NCBI RefSeq assembly: GCF_025147485.1
Contig: NZ_CP102263.1
Coordinates: forward strand, 1,935,501-1,999,500
Length of the DNA: 64,000 bases
DNA from: Bacteroides uniformis
GTDB taxonomy: Bacteria > Bacteroidota > Bacteroidia > Bacteroidales > Bacteroidaceae
Reading direction: 5' to 3'
Shown here one piece after another: positions 54,727-64,000 of the stretch; position 1 is the stretch's first letter, and each line of letters begins with the position of its first letter. The translations under genes and the position numbers were made by a program. The notes beneath the pieces are model-generated. The model was not told where the DNA came from, did no database searches, and was given only the letters and a program-made list of their open reading frames with translations.

Positions 54727-57345
54727 TTATAATCCTGCCAATTCCAAAACTTTGTCAATGGCAGCGTTCAGTCCGTCAGCATTCTTACCGCCGGCAGTTG
54801 CAAAGTGGGGCTGGCCACCGCCACCGCCTTGGATAAGTTTGGCAGCTTCTTTCACCAGGTTACCGGCTTTCAGTCCGCCTGCCACGAGGTTGTCGCTCAG
54901 CATGACGGTCAGCATCGGCTTGCCTTCGGCTTCTGTTCCCGCTACGAAGAACAGGTTTTCCGTAATCTGGCCACGCAACTGGAAGGCGATGTTCTTCACT
55001 GTTTCTGCCGGCAGGGGAGCACAGAACTTGATGACTTTAACGCCATTGACTTCCTGCACGTTCTTCAGCAGTCTTTCTTTCAGCTGTGCTTCTTTCTCTT
55101 TCATGAAGTCCTCTACCTGCTTCTTCAGTCCGGCGTTTTCGTCAATATACTTACGGATGGTTCCGGCAAGGTCGGGTGCGTTGTTGAAGAGCGCCTTCAA
55201 GTCGTGCAGCGTGTCCTCGATGGTGTTCATCAGTTCCTCCACGCGTGCACCCGTGTAGGCTTCGATACGGCGCACACCGGCAGCCACGGAGCTTTCGGAG
55301 ATAATCTTCACCATACCGATGTTTCCGGTTGCAGCCACGTGCGTACCACCACAGAATTCTACGGAAGAACCGAACTGGATAACGCGTACATGGTCGCCGT
55401 ACTTCTCGCCGAACAGAGCGATGGCGCCCAGTTCTTTGGCTTCTTCGATAGGAATGTTGCGGTATTCTTTCAAAGGTATGTTGGCGCGAATCTTTGCATT
55501 AACGATGTGTTCCACCTTGCGGATTTCCTCGTCCGTCACCTTCTGGAAGTGTGAGAAGTCGAAACGCAGGGAGTCCGGTGTAACCAAAGAGCCCTTCTGC
55601 TCTACATGCTCGCCCAATACTTCGCGCAGCGCAGCATCCAGCAAGTGGGTAGCAGAGTGGTTGGCGGCACAAGCGGCACGCTTGTCGGTATCCACGCATG
55701 CCATCATCGGAGCTTCCATGTGTTCGGGCAGCTTCTTGGTGATGTGGATAGGCAGGTTGTTCTCCTTCTTGGTGTCTACCACTTCGATGGTCTCAAACTC
55801 GTTCACCAATACACCGGTGTCACCTACCTGACCGCCGCTTTCGGCATAGAACGGAGTCTTGTCCAGTACAATCTGATACAAGGTTTGGTTCTTCTGCTTC
55901 ACTTGTCGGTAGCGCAGAATGGATGTTTCGTATTCCGTATAGTCATATCCTACGAATTCGGTAGTACCCTCCTTTAGCGTAATCCAGTCACCGGTCTCTA
56001 TGGCGGCGGCATTGCGGGCACGCTGTTTCTGCTGCTGCATTTCGGCGTCAAACTCCTTGATGTCGGCAGTCATGCCGTTTTCGCGGAGAATCAGTTCCGT
56101 CAAGTCGAGCGGGAAACCGAAGGTATCATATAAGGTAAAGGCATCCTTTCCGCTGATTTCGTTCTTGCCGGCGGCTTTGGCGTCTGCCATGGTCTTTTCC
56201 AGCAGGCGGATACCTGTCTCCAAAGTGCGGAGGAAGGAGTCTTCTTCTTCCTTGATAACTTTGGCAATCAGTTCCTTCTGTGCATCCAGTTCGGGATAAG
56301 CGGCGCCCATGTTCTCGATGAGTACGGGGAGGAGCTTGTACATGAATGCCTGCTTCTGTCCGAGGAACGTGTAACCGTAGCGCACGGCACGGCGGAGGAT
56401 ACGACGGATGACGTAACCTGCCTTGGCATTGCTCGGAAGCTGTCCGTCGGTGATGGAGAAGGCGATGGTGCGGATGTGGTCGGCAATTACACGCATGGCG
56501 ATGTCCGACTTCTCATCTTCGCCATACTTCTTGCCTGCCATGTCTCCGATGGCTTTCAGTATCGGTTGGAATACGTCGGTGTCGTAGTTGGAGGTCTTTC
56601 CTTGCAGTGTGCGCACCAGTCGCTCGAAGCCCATGCCGGTGTCGATAACCTTGGCGGGAAGTCCTTCCAGGCTGCCGTCCGCCTTGCGGTTGAACTGCAT
56701 GAACACGAGGTTCCAGATTTCAATCACCTGCGGGTGGTCTTTGTTCACCAGCTGGCTGCCGGGTACTTTGGCCTTCTCTTCTTCCGAACGGGAGTCCACA
56801 TGGATTTCCGAACACGGACCGCACGGTCCCGTATCACCCATTTCCCAGAAGTTATCGTGTTTGTTGCCATTCAGAATGTGGTCTTTCGGCAAGAACTGCT
56901 CCCAGTAAGAAGCGGCTTCGTTGTCGCGTTCCAGTCCTTCTTCGGCGCTACCTTCGAATACGGTGGCGTAGAGGTCTTTGGGGTCGAGTTTCAATACATC
57001 CACCAGATACTCCCATGCCCAGGAGATGGCTTCCTTCTTGAAGTAGTCGCCAAACGACCAGTTGCCCAGCATCTCGAACATGGTGTGGTGGTAGGTATCG
57101 TGACCCACTTCCTCCAGGTCGTTGTGCTTTCCGCTTACGCGAAGGCATTTCTGCGAGTCAGCAACTCTTTTGTATTTCGCCGGGTGGTTGCCCAAAATAA
57201 TATCTTTAAACTGGTTCATTCCCGCATTGGTGAACATCAACGTGGGGTCATCCTTAATCACCATCGGGGCCGAAGGCACTATCTGGTGACCTTTACTTTC
57301 GAAGAAACTCTTGAAAGAGTCTCTGATTTCGTTTGCAGTCAACAT
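54727..57345 (-). CDS. alaS: Alanine--tRNA ligase
   Basis: 872 residues, standard length. The aminoacylation domain has [18 protein letters not shown] and NAGMNQFKD; the editing domain has [13 protein letters not shown] and [13 protein letters not shown] (zinc-binding C and H); a C-terminal DHHA1 domain with [14 protein letters not shown] ends the protein. It charges tRNA-Ala and clears mischarged Ser. A minus-strand -7 box lies at 57460-57467. Confidence 0.97.
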   Translation of the reverse strand: MLTANEIRDSFKSFFESKGHQIVPSAPMVIKDDPTLMFTNAGMNQFKDIILGNHPAKYKRVADSQKCLRVSGKHNDLEEVGHDTYHHTMFEMLGNWSFGDYFKKEAISWAWEYLVDVLKLDPKDLYATVFEGSAEEGLERDNEAASYWEQFLPKDHILNGNKHDNFWEMGDTGPCGPCSEIHVDSRSEEEKAKVPGSQLVNKDHPQVIEIWNLVFMQFNRKADGSLEGLPAKVIDTGMGFERLVRTLQGKTSNYDTDVFQPILKAIGDMAGKKYGEDEKSDIAMRVIADHIRTIAFSITDGQLPSNAKAGYVIRRILRRAVRYGYTFLGQKQAFMYKLLPVLIENMGAAYPELDAQKELIAKVIKEEEDSFLRTLETGIRLLEKTMADAKAAGKNEISGKDAFTLYDTFGFPLDLTELILRENGMTADIKEFDAEMQQQKQRARNAAAIETGDWITLKEGTTEFVGYDYTEYETSILRYRQVKQKNQTLYQIVLDKTPFYAESGGQVGDTGVLVNEFETIEVVDTKKENNLPIHITKKLPEHMEAPMMACVDTDKRAACAANHSATHLLDAALREVLGEHVEQKGSLVTPDSLRFDFSHFQKVTDEEIRKVEHIVNAKIRANIPLKEYRNIPIEEAKELGAIALFGEKYGDHVRVIQFGSSVEFCGGTHVAATGNIGMVKIISESSVAAGVRRIEAYTGARVEELMNTIEDTLHDLKALFNNAPDLAGTIRKYIDENAGLKKQVEDFMKEKEAQLKERLLKNVQEVNGVKVIKFCAPLPAETVKNIAFQLRGQITENLFFVAGTEAEGKPMLTVMLSDNLVAGGLKAGNLVKEAAKLIQGGGGGQPHFATAGGKNADGLNAAIDKVLELAGL

Positions 57346-57459
57346 ACTCTCTATTGATTTATCTGATTCTAATTTGATTTACCTTCTCTTGTCGTTTTTT
57401 GCCCGTTTCTTACTACTAACTACTTGCTACTTAGTCTTAATATTCTTGAAAAAACTGTG

Positions 57460-57467
57460 CAAAGATA
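57460..57467 (-). promoter_or_regulatory. -7 box of alaS
   Basis: The minus strand reads TATCTTTG, 115 bases before the alaS ATG. Confidence 0.5.
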
Positions 57468-57479
57468 GCTTGTTTTTAT

Positions 57480-57487
57480 TACTTTTG
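57480..57487 (+). promoter_or_regulatory. -7 box of the M23 peptidase gene
   Basis: TACTTTTG, 29 bases before the ATG at 57517 and only 12 bases from the divergent alaS box. Confidence 0.5.
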
Positions 57488-57516
57488 TCGCATTGACAAG
57501 CGAAATATTTCCTAAG

Positions 57517-58485
57517 ATGCGCAAAGTTTACTACATTTATAATCCCCAGACGCAGACGTACGACCGTATTTATCCTACCGTGAGGCAGCGGGCGCTGAGC
57601 ATTCTCCGCCGTTTGTTCATCGGTATGGGGCTGGGTGCGGGCAGTTTCATCGTATTGCTGCTTATCTTCGGCTCTCCGTCGGAGAAGGAGTTGCGAAAGG
57701 AGAACAGCAAACTGCAGGCGCAGTACAACGTCCTCTCCCGCCGGCTGGACGAGGCTATGGGAGTGCTGCAAGACATACAGCAGCGTGATGACAATCTGTA
57801 CCGGGTGATTTTCATGGCCGACCCTATTCCTTCTGCCATCCGTCAGGCTGGATACGGCGGTACCAACCGCTATGAGCATCTGATGGATATGGCTAACTCC
57901 GACTTGGTTATCAATACCACGCAGAAAATGGATATGATTAGCAAGCAACTCTATATCCAGTCCCGCTCCTTTGACGATGTGGTGGAGATGTGCAAGAATC
58001 ATGATGAAATGCTGCGCTGCATTCCTGCCATACAGCCGGTTTCCAATAAAGACCTCCGTAAGACCGCTTCGGGTTACGGTACGCGTATCGACCCCATTTA
58101 TGGTACCAGCAAGTTCCATGAGGGTATGGACTTTTCGGCTCCCCAGGGCACGGATGTCTATGCCACGGGAGATGGCACCGTGGTGCAGATGGGCTGGCAA
58201 TCGGGCTATGGCAACAGAATTGTGATAGACCACGGCTTCGGTTATCAGACGGTGTATGCACACTTGCGCGATTTCCGGACGAAGTTGGGCAAGAAAGTGG
58301 TACGTGGTGAGGTCATTGGCGGGGTAGGCAGTACGGGCAAGAGTACTGGTCCGCACTTGCACTACGAAGTACACGTTAAGGGAAAAGTTGTGAATCCCGT
58401 CAACTACTACTTCATGGATCTCAGTGCCGAGGATTATGACCGCATGATACAGATTGCGGCGAACCATGGTAAGGTGCTTGATTGA
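57517..58485 (+). CDS. M23 family metallopeptidase (membrane-anchored)
   Basis: 322 residues from ATG 57517 (MRKVYYIYNPQ); the open frame allows a TTG start at 57493. One transmembrane helix (about 34-55), a coiled-coil segment (EKELRKENSKLQAQYNVLSRRLDEA) and a C-terminal LytM/M23 domain with HEGMDFSAP, YAHL and GPHLHYEVH supplying the zinc ligands (H-x3-D, H-x-H). Acts on peptidoglycan cross-links or as an amidase activator. The MerR-like gene follows 29 bases later. Confidence 0.92.
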   Translation: MRKVYYIYNPQTQTYDRIYPTVRQRALSILRRLFIGMGLGAGSFIVLLLIFGSPSEKELRKENSKLQAQYNVLSRRLDEAMGVLQDIQQRDDNLYRVIFMADPIPSAIRQAGYGGTNRYEHLMDMANSDLVINTTQKMDMISKQLYIQSRSFDDVVEMCKNHDEMLRCIPAIQPVSNKDLRKTASGYGTRIDPIYGTSKFHEGMDFSAPQGTDVYATGDGTVVQMGWQSGYGNRIVIDHGFGYQTVYAHLRDFRTKLGKKVVRGEVIGGVGSTGKSTGPHLHYEVHVKGKVVNPVNYYFMDLSAEDYDRMIQIAANHGKVLD

Positions 58486-58514
58486 CGGATGATTTATAGA
58501 GAAAGGATTACATC

Positions 58515-58904
58515 ATGCTGAATACAGATAAGAATTTAAAGTTATATTACTCCATCAGCGAGGTGGCTGCCATGTTCGATGTCAACGAATCACTGCTCCG
58601 TTTCTGGGAAAAGGAGTTTCCGCAACTCAATCCGAAGAAGGGGGGGCGGGGAATACGCCAGTACCGTAAGGAGGACATTGAGACAGTGAAACTTATCTAT
58701 CATCTGGTGAAGGAGCGCGGAATGACCTTGCCCGGCGCCCGCCAACGGATGAAAGACAATAAAGAAGCTACGATACGCAACTTTGAAATCGTAGATCGCC
58801 TGAGAGCTATCCGCGAAGAACTGGTAGGCATGAAACTGGCATTGGATGAGTTTACTTACGAGGATGTGGAGAGCTTGAAGGAAAATATTCAAGGACTGAA
58901 GTAG
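58515..58904 (+). CDS. MerR family transcriptional regulator
   Basis: 129 residues. N-terminal winged HTH (YYSISEVAAMFDVNESLLRFWEKEFPQL, then RQYRKEDIETVKLI) and a C-terminal helix for dimerisation. No effector-binding domain is visible, so it resembles short MerR-like regulators. Likely co-transcribed with the M23 gene. A G7 run lies at 58640-58646. Confidence 0.9.
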   Translation: MLNTDKNLKLYYSISEVAAMFDVNESLLRFWEKEFPQLNPKKGGRGIRQYRKEDIETVKLIYHLVKERGMTLPGARQRMKDNKEATIRNFEIVDRLRAIREELVGMKLALDEFTYEDVESLKENIQGLK

Positions 58905-58921
58905 AATAAATACCACTCCGT

Positions 58922-61180
58922 TTATTCCTCTACTCTCGTCACTTGTTTTATATTCTGTATCTGCTTCAGGTTATTGCAGATAGTGCGCACGTCGTCCACA
59001 TCGTGTACATAGAGTTGTATCTTTCCTTCGAAGATACCGTCGTTGGTTTCGATGGTCAGTTTACGGATATTCACGTTGAGCTGGCGGGAGATGACTTGAG
59101 TTACTTCGTTCAGCAATCCCATGCTGTCTATACCTTTTATATATATGGTGACGAGGAACGACAAATCCTTGTGAGTGTCCCACTCGGTGGCGATGATACG
59201 GTTTCCGTAGCTACTCTTAAGGCGGGTGGCAACGGGGCATTGGCGCTTGTGGATGACAACACGGTTTTGCTCGTCGATGTATCCCAGTACGTCGTCACCC
59301 GGAATGGGATGGCAACAGTCGGCCATAATATAGTTCTTTGAGATGGTCTCTTCCGTCAGCTTCAGAATCTGCTTAGTGTTGATTTTCTCTTGCGGTGTTT
59401 TCTCTTCCGGTTGTTCTTTGGCATCCTTGTTGTCCTTGTTACCGAAGGAGAAGGTCAGGAACTTCTTCCAGTTGCTGTTCTGCTTTTCCTTGAACACGTT
59501 CTTGTCGGCATCGCCCAGCACAACCCGTTTGTTGCCGATGGCAACGAGCAGCTCGTCGCGGGTGTGGAAGCCGTGCAGCCTGGTCAGCTTGTCCAGAGCA
59601 GCATCATCCATACGTATATCCTCGTTTTTGAAGAATTCGTTCAGTATGGTTTCACCTTCTTTCTGATAGGCTTTCGCCTCTTTGCGCAGGATGGCGGCAA
59701 TCTTGGCGCGGGCGCGGGCGGTGGTGGCATACACTTCCCACTCCGGCTGCACGCGTTGCGATTTGGAGGTCAATATCTCTACCTGGTCACCGCTTTGCAG
59801 TTTGTGGCTTAGGGGAACCAGTTTGTGGTTTACCTTGGCGCCGATGCAGTGGCTGCCGATGTCGGTATGCAAGGAGAAGGCAAAGTCCAGTGCCGTAGAG
59901 TTCTGCGGCATGGTCTTGAGGTCGCCTTTCGGGGTGAAGACGAAAATTTCCGATGCAAACAAGTTCAGTTTGATGGTATCGAGAAAATCGATGGCGTCCG
60001 GTTGTGGGTCGTCCAGAATTTCCTTGATGGTACGCAACCATTTCTCCAGTTCGCCTTCATCTTCGCTGCCTCCGCCTTCTTTGTATTTCCAGTGGGCGGC
60101 AAAGCCTTGTTCGGCAACGTCATTCATGCGTTCACTGCGGATTTGTACTTCAATCCATTGCCCGTTGTTACCCATAAGGGTGACGTGCAGGGCTTGGTAG
60201 CCGTTGGCTTTGGGATGGCTCACCCAGTCGCGCAGGCGGTCGGGGTGGGGCTTGTATATCTTGGATATGGAGACGTAAATGTCGAAGCAGTCGTTTAGCT
60301 CTTCCTCTATATTGCGGGGCTCGAAGATGATGCGGACAGCAAGCAAATCATAGATTTCCTCGAAGGGGACATGCTTGGTCTGCATTTTGTTCCAGATGGA
60401 GTAGATGGACTTTACACGGGCAAGGATACGGTATTTCAGTCCCATTTTGTCCAGTTGCGCCCGTATCGGAGCGGTGAACTCATTGAATACCTTGTCGCGC
60501 TCCACGGCGGTGGCTTCCAGTTTCTCTTCTATCTCGTGGTACTCTTCCGGATGTTCGTACTTGAAGCTCAGGTTTTCCAGTTCTGTCTTGATTTTGTACA
60601 AGCCGAGGCGGTTGGCGAGCGGGGCATAAATATAGAGTGTTTCGCCTGCAATCTTGAACTGCTTGTTGGGCAGCATGGAGCCGAGTGTACGCATGTTATG
60701 CAGACGGTCGGCTATCTTGATGAGGATAACCCGGATATCGTCGGACATGGTGAGCAGCAGCTTCTTGAAGTTCTCTGCCTGCGCCGAGGCACGGTCGCCG
60801 AAGATACCGCCGGAAATCTTTGTCAGCCCGTCTACAATCTGGGCGATTTTGGGACCGAAGATGTTTTCAATATCCTCTACGGTGTAGTCGGTGTCCTCCA
60901 CCACATCATGCAGCAATGCCGAGCATATGGAAGTAGACCCCAGTCCTATCTCATTACAGACAATCTTTGCCACAGCAATGGGGTGCATGATGTAGGGCTC
61001 GCCGGAACGACGCTTAATGCCCTTATGCGCCTGGTTGGCAAAGTTGAATGCTTTGGTTATTATTTCGACGCGCTTGCGGTGCTTGGTGGCCAAATAGTCG
61101 TTCAACAGTTCTTGGAATGCCTGTTCGATCATTTCCTCTTCGGCTTTTTCCTTTTCCTTCTGACTTATATTTTCTTCCAT
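58922..61180 (-). CDS. Bifunctional (p)ppGpp synthetase/hydrolase RelA/SpoT
   Basis: 752 residues. The N-terminal HD hydrolase domain (HPIAVAKIVCN, LLHDVVEDTDYT) is followed by the synthetase domain (RVKSIYSIWNKMQ, DLLAVRIIFE), TGS (VFTPKGDLKTMPQNSTALDFAFS), a zinc-finger-like part (ADCCHPIPGDDVLGY) and a C-terminal ACT domain. The HD motif is intact, so it probably both makes and degrades (p)ppGpp. A -7 box TATTTTTG lies at 61215-61222 (minus). Confidence 0.95.
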   Translation of the reverse strand: MEENISQKEKEKAEEEMIEQAFQELLNDYLATKHRKRVEIITKAFNFANQAHKGIKRRSGEPYIMHPIAVAKIVCNEIGLGSTSICSALLHDVVEDTDYTVEDIENIFGPKIAQIVDGLTKISGGIFGDRASAQAENFKKLLLTMSDDIRVILIKIADRLHNMRTLGSMLPNKQFKIAGETLYIYAPLANRLGLYKIKTELENLSFKYEHPEEYHEIEEKLEATAVERDKVFNEFTAPIRAQLDKMGLKYRILARVKSIYSIWNKMQTKHVPFEEIYDLLAVRIIFEPRNIEEELNDCFDIYVSISKIYKPHPDRLRDWVSHPKANGYQALHVTLMGNNGQWIEVQIRSERMNDVAEQGFAAHWKYKEGGGSEDEGELEKWLRTIKEILDDPQPDAIDFLDTIKLNLFASEIFVFTPKGDLKTMPQNSTALDFAFSLHTDIGSHCIGAKVNHKLVPLSHKLQSGDQVEILTSKSQRVQPEWEVYATTARARAKIAAILRKEAKAYQKEGETILNEFFKNEDIRMDDAALDKLTRLHGFHTRDELLVAIGNKRVVLGDADKNVFKEKQNSNWKKFLTFSFGNKDNKDAKEQPEEKTPQEKINTKQILKLTEETISKNYIMADCCHPIPGDDVLGYIDEQNRVVIHKRQCPVATRLKSSYGNRIIATEWDTHKDLSFLVTIYIKGIDSMGLLNEVTQVISRQLNVNIRKLTIETNDGIFEGKIQLYVHDVDDVRTICNNLKQIQNIKQVTRVEE

Positions 61181-61214
61181 ATACTGCTTTCTCCTTTCTT
61201 CACTTCACTTTTTG

Positions 61215-61222
61215 CAAAAATA
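61215..61222 (-). promoter_or_regulatory. -7 box of the RelA/SpoT gene
   Basis: The minus strand reads TATTTTTG, 35 bases before the ATG at 61180. Confidence 0.45.
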
Positions 61223-61256
61223 AGCAATTTTCAACACCGGGCAAGCGTTTATGTCT

Positions 61257-62552
61257 TTATTTATAAATCTTCAAGCGCTTTCCTGCGGAGATTCTGGTAC
61301 TGCGCAATCCATTCCAACTTTTTAACTGATTGACAGTGACGCCGTATTTCCGTGCAATGCTGCCGAGATTCTCGCCACTGCGTATCTTGTGGTAGGTGAC
61401 ATTCCCCGTAGCGGTACTGCCTTTGCTGCTACGTGCCGTCGAGCGTGTATTGGAAACGGCCACGACTCTGCGGTTCTTGAACAGCTCGTTACTGCGGTGG
61501 GCATAGATGGTGTCTTGCTTGTCAATGAAGGCACTGATGTAGTTGATGGGGAGGCGTAGCGTCTGCGGCTTGCTCTCTCCGGGGATGATGCTTTTCTTGA
61601 ATTGGGGATTTAGGCTCTTTATCTGGTCCAGGCTGATGCCGCATAGGTCGGAAATCTGCTCGAAATGAAGGTTACGGCTTACTTGCACCGTATCGGTTGC
61701 TTCCGGAATGTCGGTTTCCATGGGGCAGATGTTGTGCTTGCAGTAGTAGGTCATTACGTAGTTGGCGGCAATGAAGGCGGGCACGTAGCCGCGTGTCTCT
61801 TTGGGCAGATAGTTGTAGATTTCCCAATAATCGGTTTTCCCTCCCGAGCGGCGGATGGCTTTGTTGATGGTGCCCGGACCGCAGTTGTAGGCGGCAATCA
61901 CCAGGTTCCAGTCTTTGTAAATGTCATACATGTCCTTCAGGTAGCGTGCTGCCGCCCAGGTCGCCTTTATCGGGTCACGGCGTTCGTCTACGAGGCTGTT
62001 GCTTTCCAGTCCGTATATCTTTCCGGTGGCGAGCATAAACTGCCATAGTCCGCAGGCTCCCGCGCGGGATACGGCAGAAGGGTTGAGAGCGGATTCTATG
62101 ATGGGCAGGTATTTCAGCTCGAGCGGCAGGCCGTAGGCATCCAGCGCTTCTTCGAAGATGGGCATATAGAAGTTGCAGGCGCTCAGCATGAAGGCAACCT
62201 GGTTGCGCAGACGTCCGGCATACATGTCGATGAACTTGCGCACAATCTCGTTGTATGGCATTTCCATGACGGTCGGCATGCGCGACAACCGGTCTATGTA
62301 TACAGAGTCACTGAACATCGGGTTTACGGTAGAGGTGCTGCAGTCTTTTCCCAAGTCTATGTAATTCTTGGCTTTCCAGTCATTGAGCAGGCTGTCCAGC
62401 GGATAGGTCATGCTTTTGGGCAGCTCGATGGATTCCTGGCGTTCCGTGCCGTTTTCGCGGATAAGCACTTCCACGCTTTCTTGCGCATGCATGGCCGGAG
62501 CGGTGAAGAGGGCGCAAAACAGAAGCGAGGAACCGAGAATAATTCTTTTCAT
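61257..62552 (-). CDS. Membrane-bound lytic transglycosylase with LysM domain (MltD-like)
   Basis: 431 residues from the start MKRIILGSS (62552), which gives a proper signal peptide. The SLT domain shows LPIIESALNPSAVSRAGACGLWQFM (catalytic Glu in IIES) and AYNCGPGTINKAIRR. A C-terminal LysM (YHKIRSGENLGSIARKYGVTVNQLKSWNG) binds peptidoglycan. It cleaves glycan strands in the periplasm. It sits between the RelA/SpoT and DUF5683 genes. Confidence 0.93.
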   Translation of the reverse strand: MKRIILGSSLLFCALFTAPAMHAQESVEVLIRENGTERQESIELPKSMTYPLDSLLNDWKAKNYIDLGKDCSTSTVNPMFSDSVYIDRLSRMPTVMEMPYNEIVRKFIDMYAGRLRNQVAFMLSACNFYMPIFEEALDAYGLPLELKYLPIIESALNPSAVSRAGACGLWQFMLATGKIYGLESNSLVDERRDPIKATWAAARYLKDMYDIYKDWNLVIAAYNCGPGTINKAIRRSGGKTDYWEIYNYLPKETRGYVPAFIAANYVMTYYCKHNICPMETDIPEATDTVQVSRNLHFEQISDLCGISLDQIKSLNPQFKKSIIPGESKPQTLRLPINYISAFIDKQDTIYAHRSNELFKNRRVVAVSNTRSTARSSKGSTATGNVTYHKIRSGENLGSIARKYGVTVNQLKSWNGLRSTRISAGKRLKIYK

Positions 62553-62604
62553 ATATATGGCCTTGTGTGTCATTAGGTAATAATTTATGCTTTAATTTTC
62601 GTTT

Positions 62605-63384
62605 CTAGAATCGGAAACTGCATTGCACGCCGACGTTCTTATTAGAGGAACCAGTCATCTGGCTGTTGATTATGGCAGGTTCCACTTTCATGCTGAGGTC
62701 GGGGGTGATGTCAAAGTTGGACAGCTCTGCGTCTACGTATGCGTCGACAACGGACAGCAGGTATACACCGATAAAGGCGAAGATGCTCAAGTCGCGGTAT
62801 CGTCGGAAGGTATCCTTACGCTTCCGTAGTGTCTCCGTCAGCTGGCTTTCGGTATAGTTATAGTTGGGAGGCAGCAGGTCGGTAATGGTACTGGAGTTGA
62901 AATTACCATTTACGGCATCCTTGTAGGCGGCCGAATAGTCCTTATACATCTTGCTGTTCCACGTAAGGGCATAGGCACAACCGGCAAATCCTCCATAGAA
63001 GATGGGCAGTTTCCAATACTTGCGGTTGTAAATTTGTCCACCGCCGGGAATGACGAGGGCAAGCCAGGTGGCTTTTGTGGGATTAGGTACCCACCTTTTG
63101 GGGTCGATGGCCTTTTGCAGACTGTCTGTAGGCACGGGCTGTTCCTTCAGGTCGGGGCTGGCAGTCATTTCCAGCATCTTCCGCTTGTTTTCGGCTGCAA
63201 GACTGTCGGCAACAGTGAGGCTGTCCCGGTTCACCACGGTGTTGAGTGTATCGGTCTGATGCCGCTGCGCACGCTTGGAAGCGGCACGTGGACGGTCCTG
63301 ACCATACATAGCAATCCCTGCCATCTGTAAAAAACAGAGCAGCAGGGCAATGGCTAACTGATATATTCTTCCTTTTTTCCTCAT
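62605..63384 (-). CDS. DUF5683 domain protein
   Basis: 259 residues. A signal peptide or N-terminal helix (about 8-26) is followed by a disordered part and the DUF5683 core WVPNPTKATWLALVIPGGGQIYNRKYWKLPIFYGGFAGCAY, with further hydrophobic segments. Likely a membrane protein of unknown role. It begins directly after the parB stop, so the two are coupled. Confidence 0.85.
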   Translation of the reverse strand: MRKKGRIYQLAIALLLCFLQMAGIAMYGQDRPRAASKRAQRHQTDTLNTVVNRDSLTVADSLAAENKRKMLEMTASPDLKEQPVPTDSLQKAIDPKRWVPNPTKATWLALVIPGGGQIYNRKYWKLPIFYGGFAGCAYALTWNSKMYKDYSAAYKDAVNGNFNSSTITDLLPPNYNYTESQLTETLRKRKDTFRRYRDLSIFAFIGVYLLSVVDAYVDAELSNFDITPDLSMKVEPAIINSQMTGSSNKNVGVQCSFRF

Positions 63385-64000
63385 TTATTTCTTCAGCGTA
63401 TCAAGAATGCCGATGATACGTTCCAATTCTTCTTCGTTATTGAACGGGATACTGATTTTACCTTTTCCTTTCTCCGAGCAGGTTAGCTGCACCTTGGTAC
63501 TGAAAAAGCCCGAGAGCTGTTGTTTCAGCATATTGAATTCTTCGGGCAGTTTGGCGCGCTTGGGGGCAATCTTACGACCACCGCTCTTCACGCTTTCGCC
63601 TTCACTCAGTGACTTTACGATTTCTTCCACTTTGCGTACGGAATACCCGTGCTCCAGGATTTCTTCGAAAATCTTCACTTGCAGTTTGGGATCGCCAAGC
63701 GTTACCAAAGCGCGGGCATGTCCCATGTCTATCTGCTTGTTCTGCAGTCCCATCTGGACGGGGGCGGGCAGTTTGAGCAGGCGCAGGTAGTTGGCAATGG
63801 TGGTACGCTTCTTACCTACGCGTTCGCTGAGGCGTTCCTGCGTCAGTCCGTATTGTTCCAACAGATGCTGGTAAGCGAGGGCTATTTCTACGGAGTTCAA
63901 GTCTTCGCGCTGTATGTTTTCGATGAGCGCCATTTCCATGACGTTCTCGTCATCTGCAGTGCGGATATAGGCAGGGATGCTTGTCAGTCCGGCAAGCTGC
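63385..64000 (-). CDS. parB: Chromosome-partitioning protein ParB (5' end outside window)
   Basis: The frame runs open to the window edge (QLAGLTSIPAYIRTADDEN before the internal Met at 63939), so it is the 3' part of the gene. It contains the ParB box 2 ENIQREDLNSVEIALAYQHLL, an HTH (TQERLSERVGKKRTTIANYLRLL), and the C-terminal dimerisation region. It binds parS sites and works with ParA in segregating the origin. parA would be expected just outside. Confidence 0.95.
   Translation of the reverse strand, partial: QLAGLTSIPAYIRTADDENVMEMALIENIQREDLNSVEIALAYQHLLEQYGLTQERLSERVGKKRTTIANYLRLLKLPAPVQMGLQNKQIDMGHARALVTLGDPKLQVKIFEEILEHGYSVRKVEEIVKSLSEGESVKSGGRKIAPKRAKLPEEFNMLKQQLSGFFSTKVQLTCSEKGKGKISIPFNNEEELERIIGILDTLKK

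Overview
The window is a Bacteroides-type chromosome segment. Supporting signs are SusC/SusD proteins, an ECF sigma/FecR pair, NigD-like, DUF3822 and DUF5683 proteins, lipoproteins with short lipoboxes, weak Shine-Dalgarno sites, and repeated promoters of the Bacteroidetes form TTTG-(19-20)-TAnnTTTG. The species cannot be fixed from sequence alone; the moderately GC-rich backbone would fit the B. uniformis/stercoris/eggerthii group (inference).

Left backbone (1-16612). It holds dnaE (5' end outside the window), trxA, and a minus-strand cluster running from a hypothetical membrane protein through a metal ABC permease and tsaE to an Imm17-like gene. Next come aroA, a DUF2721 protein, a minus-strand operon of an AspT/YbjL-type transporter with pabB and pabC, a tricorn-like S41 peptidase and a TerB/DnaJ protein. 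Folate and aromatic precursor synthesis is represented by aroA, pabB and pabC here and by aroB further right.

Two tandem integrated elements (16613-41180) occupy one tRNA-Pro(GGG) gene. Three att sites share a 9-bp anticodon-loop core. Site A (16613-16659) is the 3' half of the tRNA next to its probable native terminator. Site B (36132-36208) is a full tRNA. Site C (41142-41180) is the 5' half next to a promoter. Element 1 (about 16660-36131) has a phage/plasmid-like module (small ORFs, truncated DUF3871 gene, truncated helicase gene, Gp37/Gp68 protein, VirE-N/BT4734 protein, frameshifted Sel1-HNH gene). It also carries a complete-looking mannosidase polysaccharide utilisation locus: SGNH hydrolase, ECF sigma, FecR anti-sigma, SusC with STN domain, SusD, DUF3823 protein, GH125, a second SGNH-like protein and GH92. 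Element 2 (about 36179-41141) has an integrase-like gene cut by an IS21-family element, remnants, and a PD-(D/E)XK-like protein. Both elements look immobile now.

Right backbone (41181-64000). It holds a NigD-like lipoprotein, an HU-like DNA-binding protein behind a promoter with three evenly spaced palindromes, a YjbR protein, aroB, a small membrane protein, an outer-membrane barrel receptor, cardiolipin synthase, rsmD with a DUF3822 protein, a hypothetical protein, a RecD-like helicase, a lipoprotein, alaS, an M23 peptidase with a MerR regulator, relA/spoT, a LysM lytic transglycosylase, a DUF5683 protein and parB (5' end outside the window). The last four lie head to tail on the minus strand.
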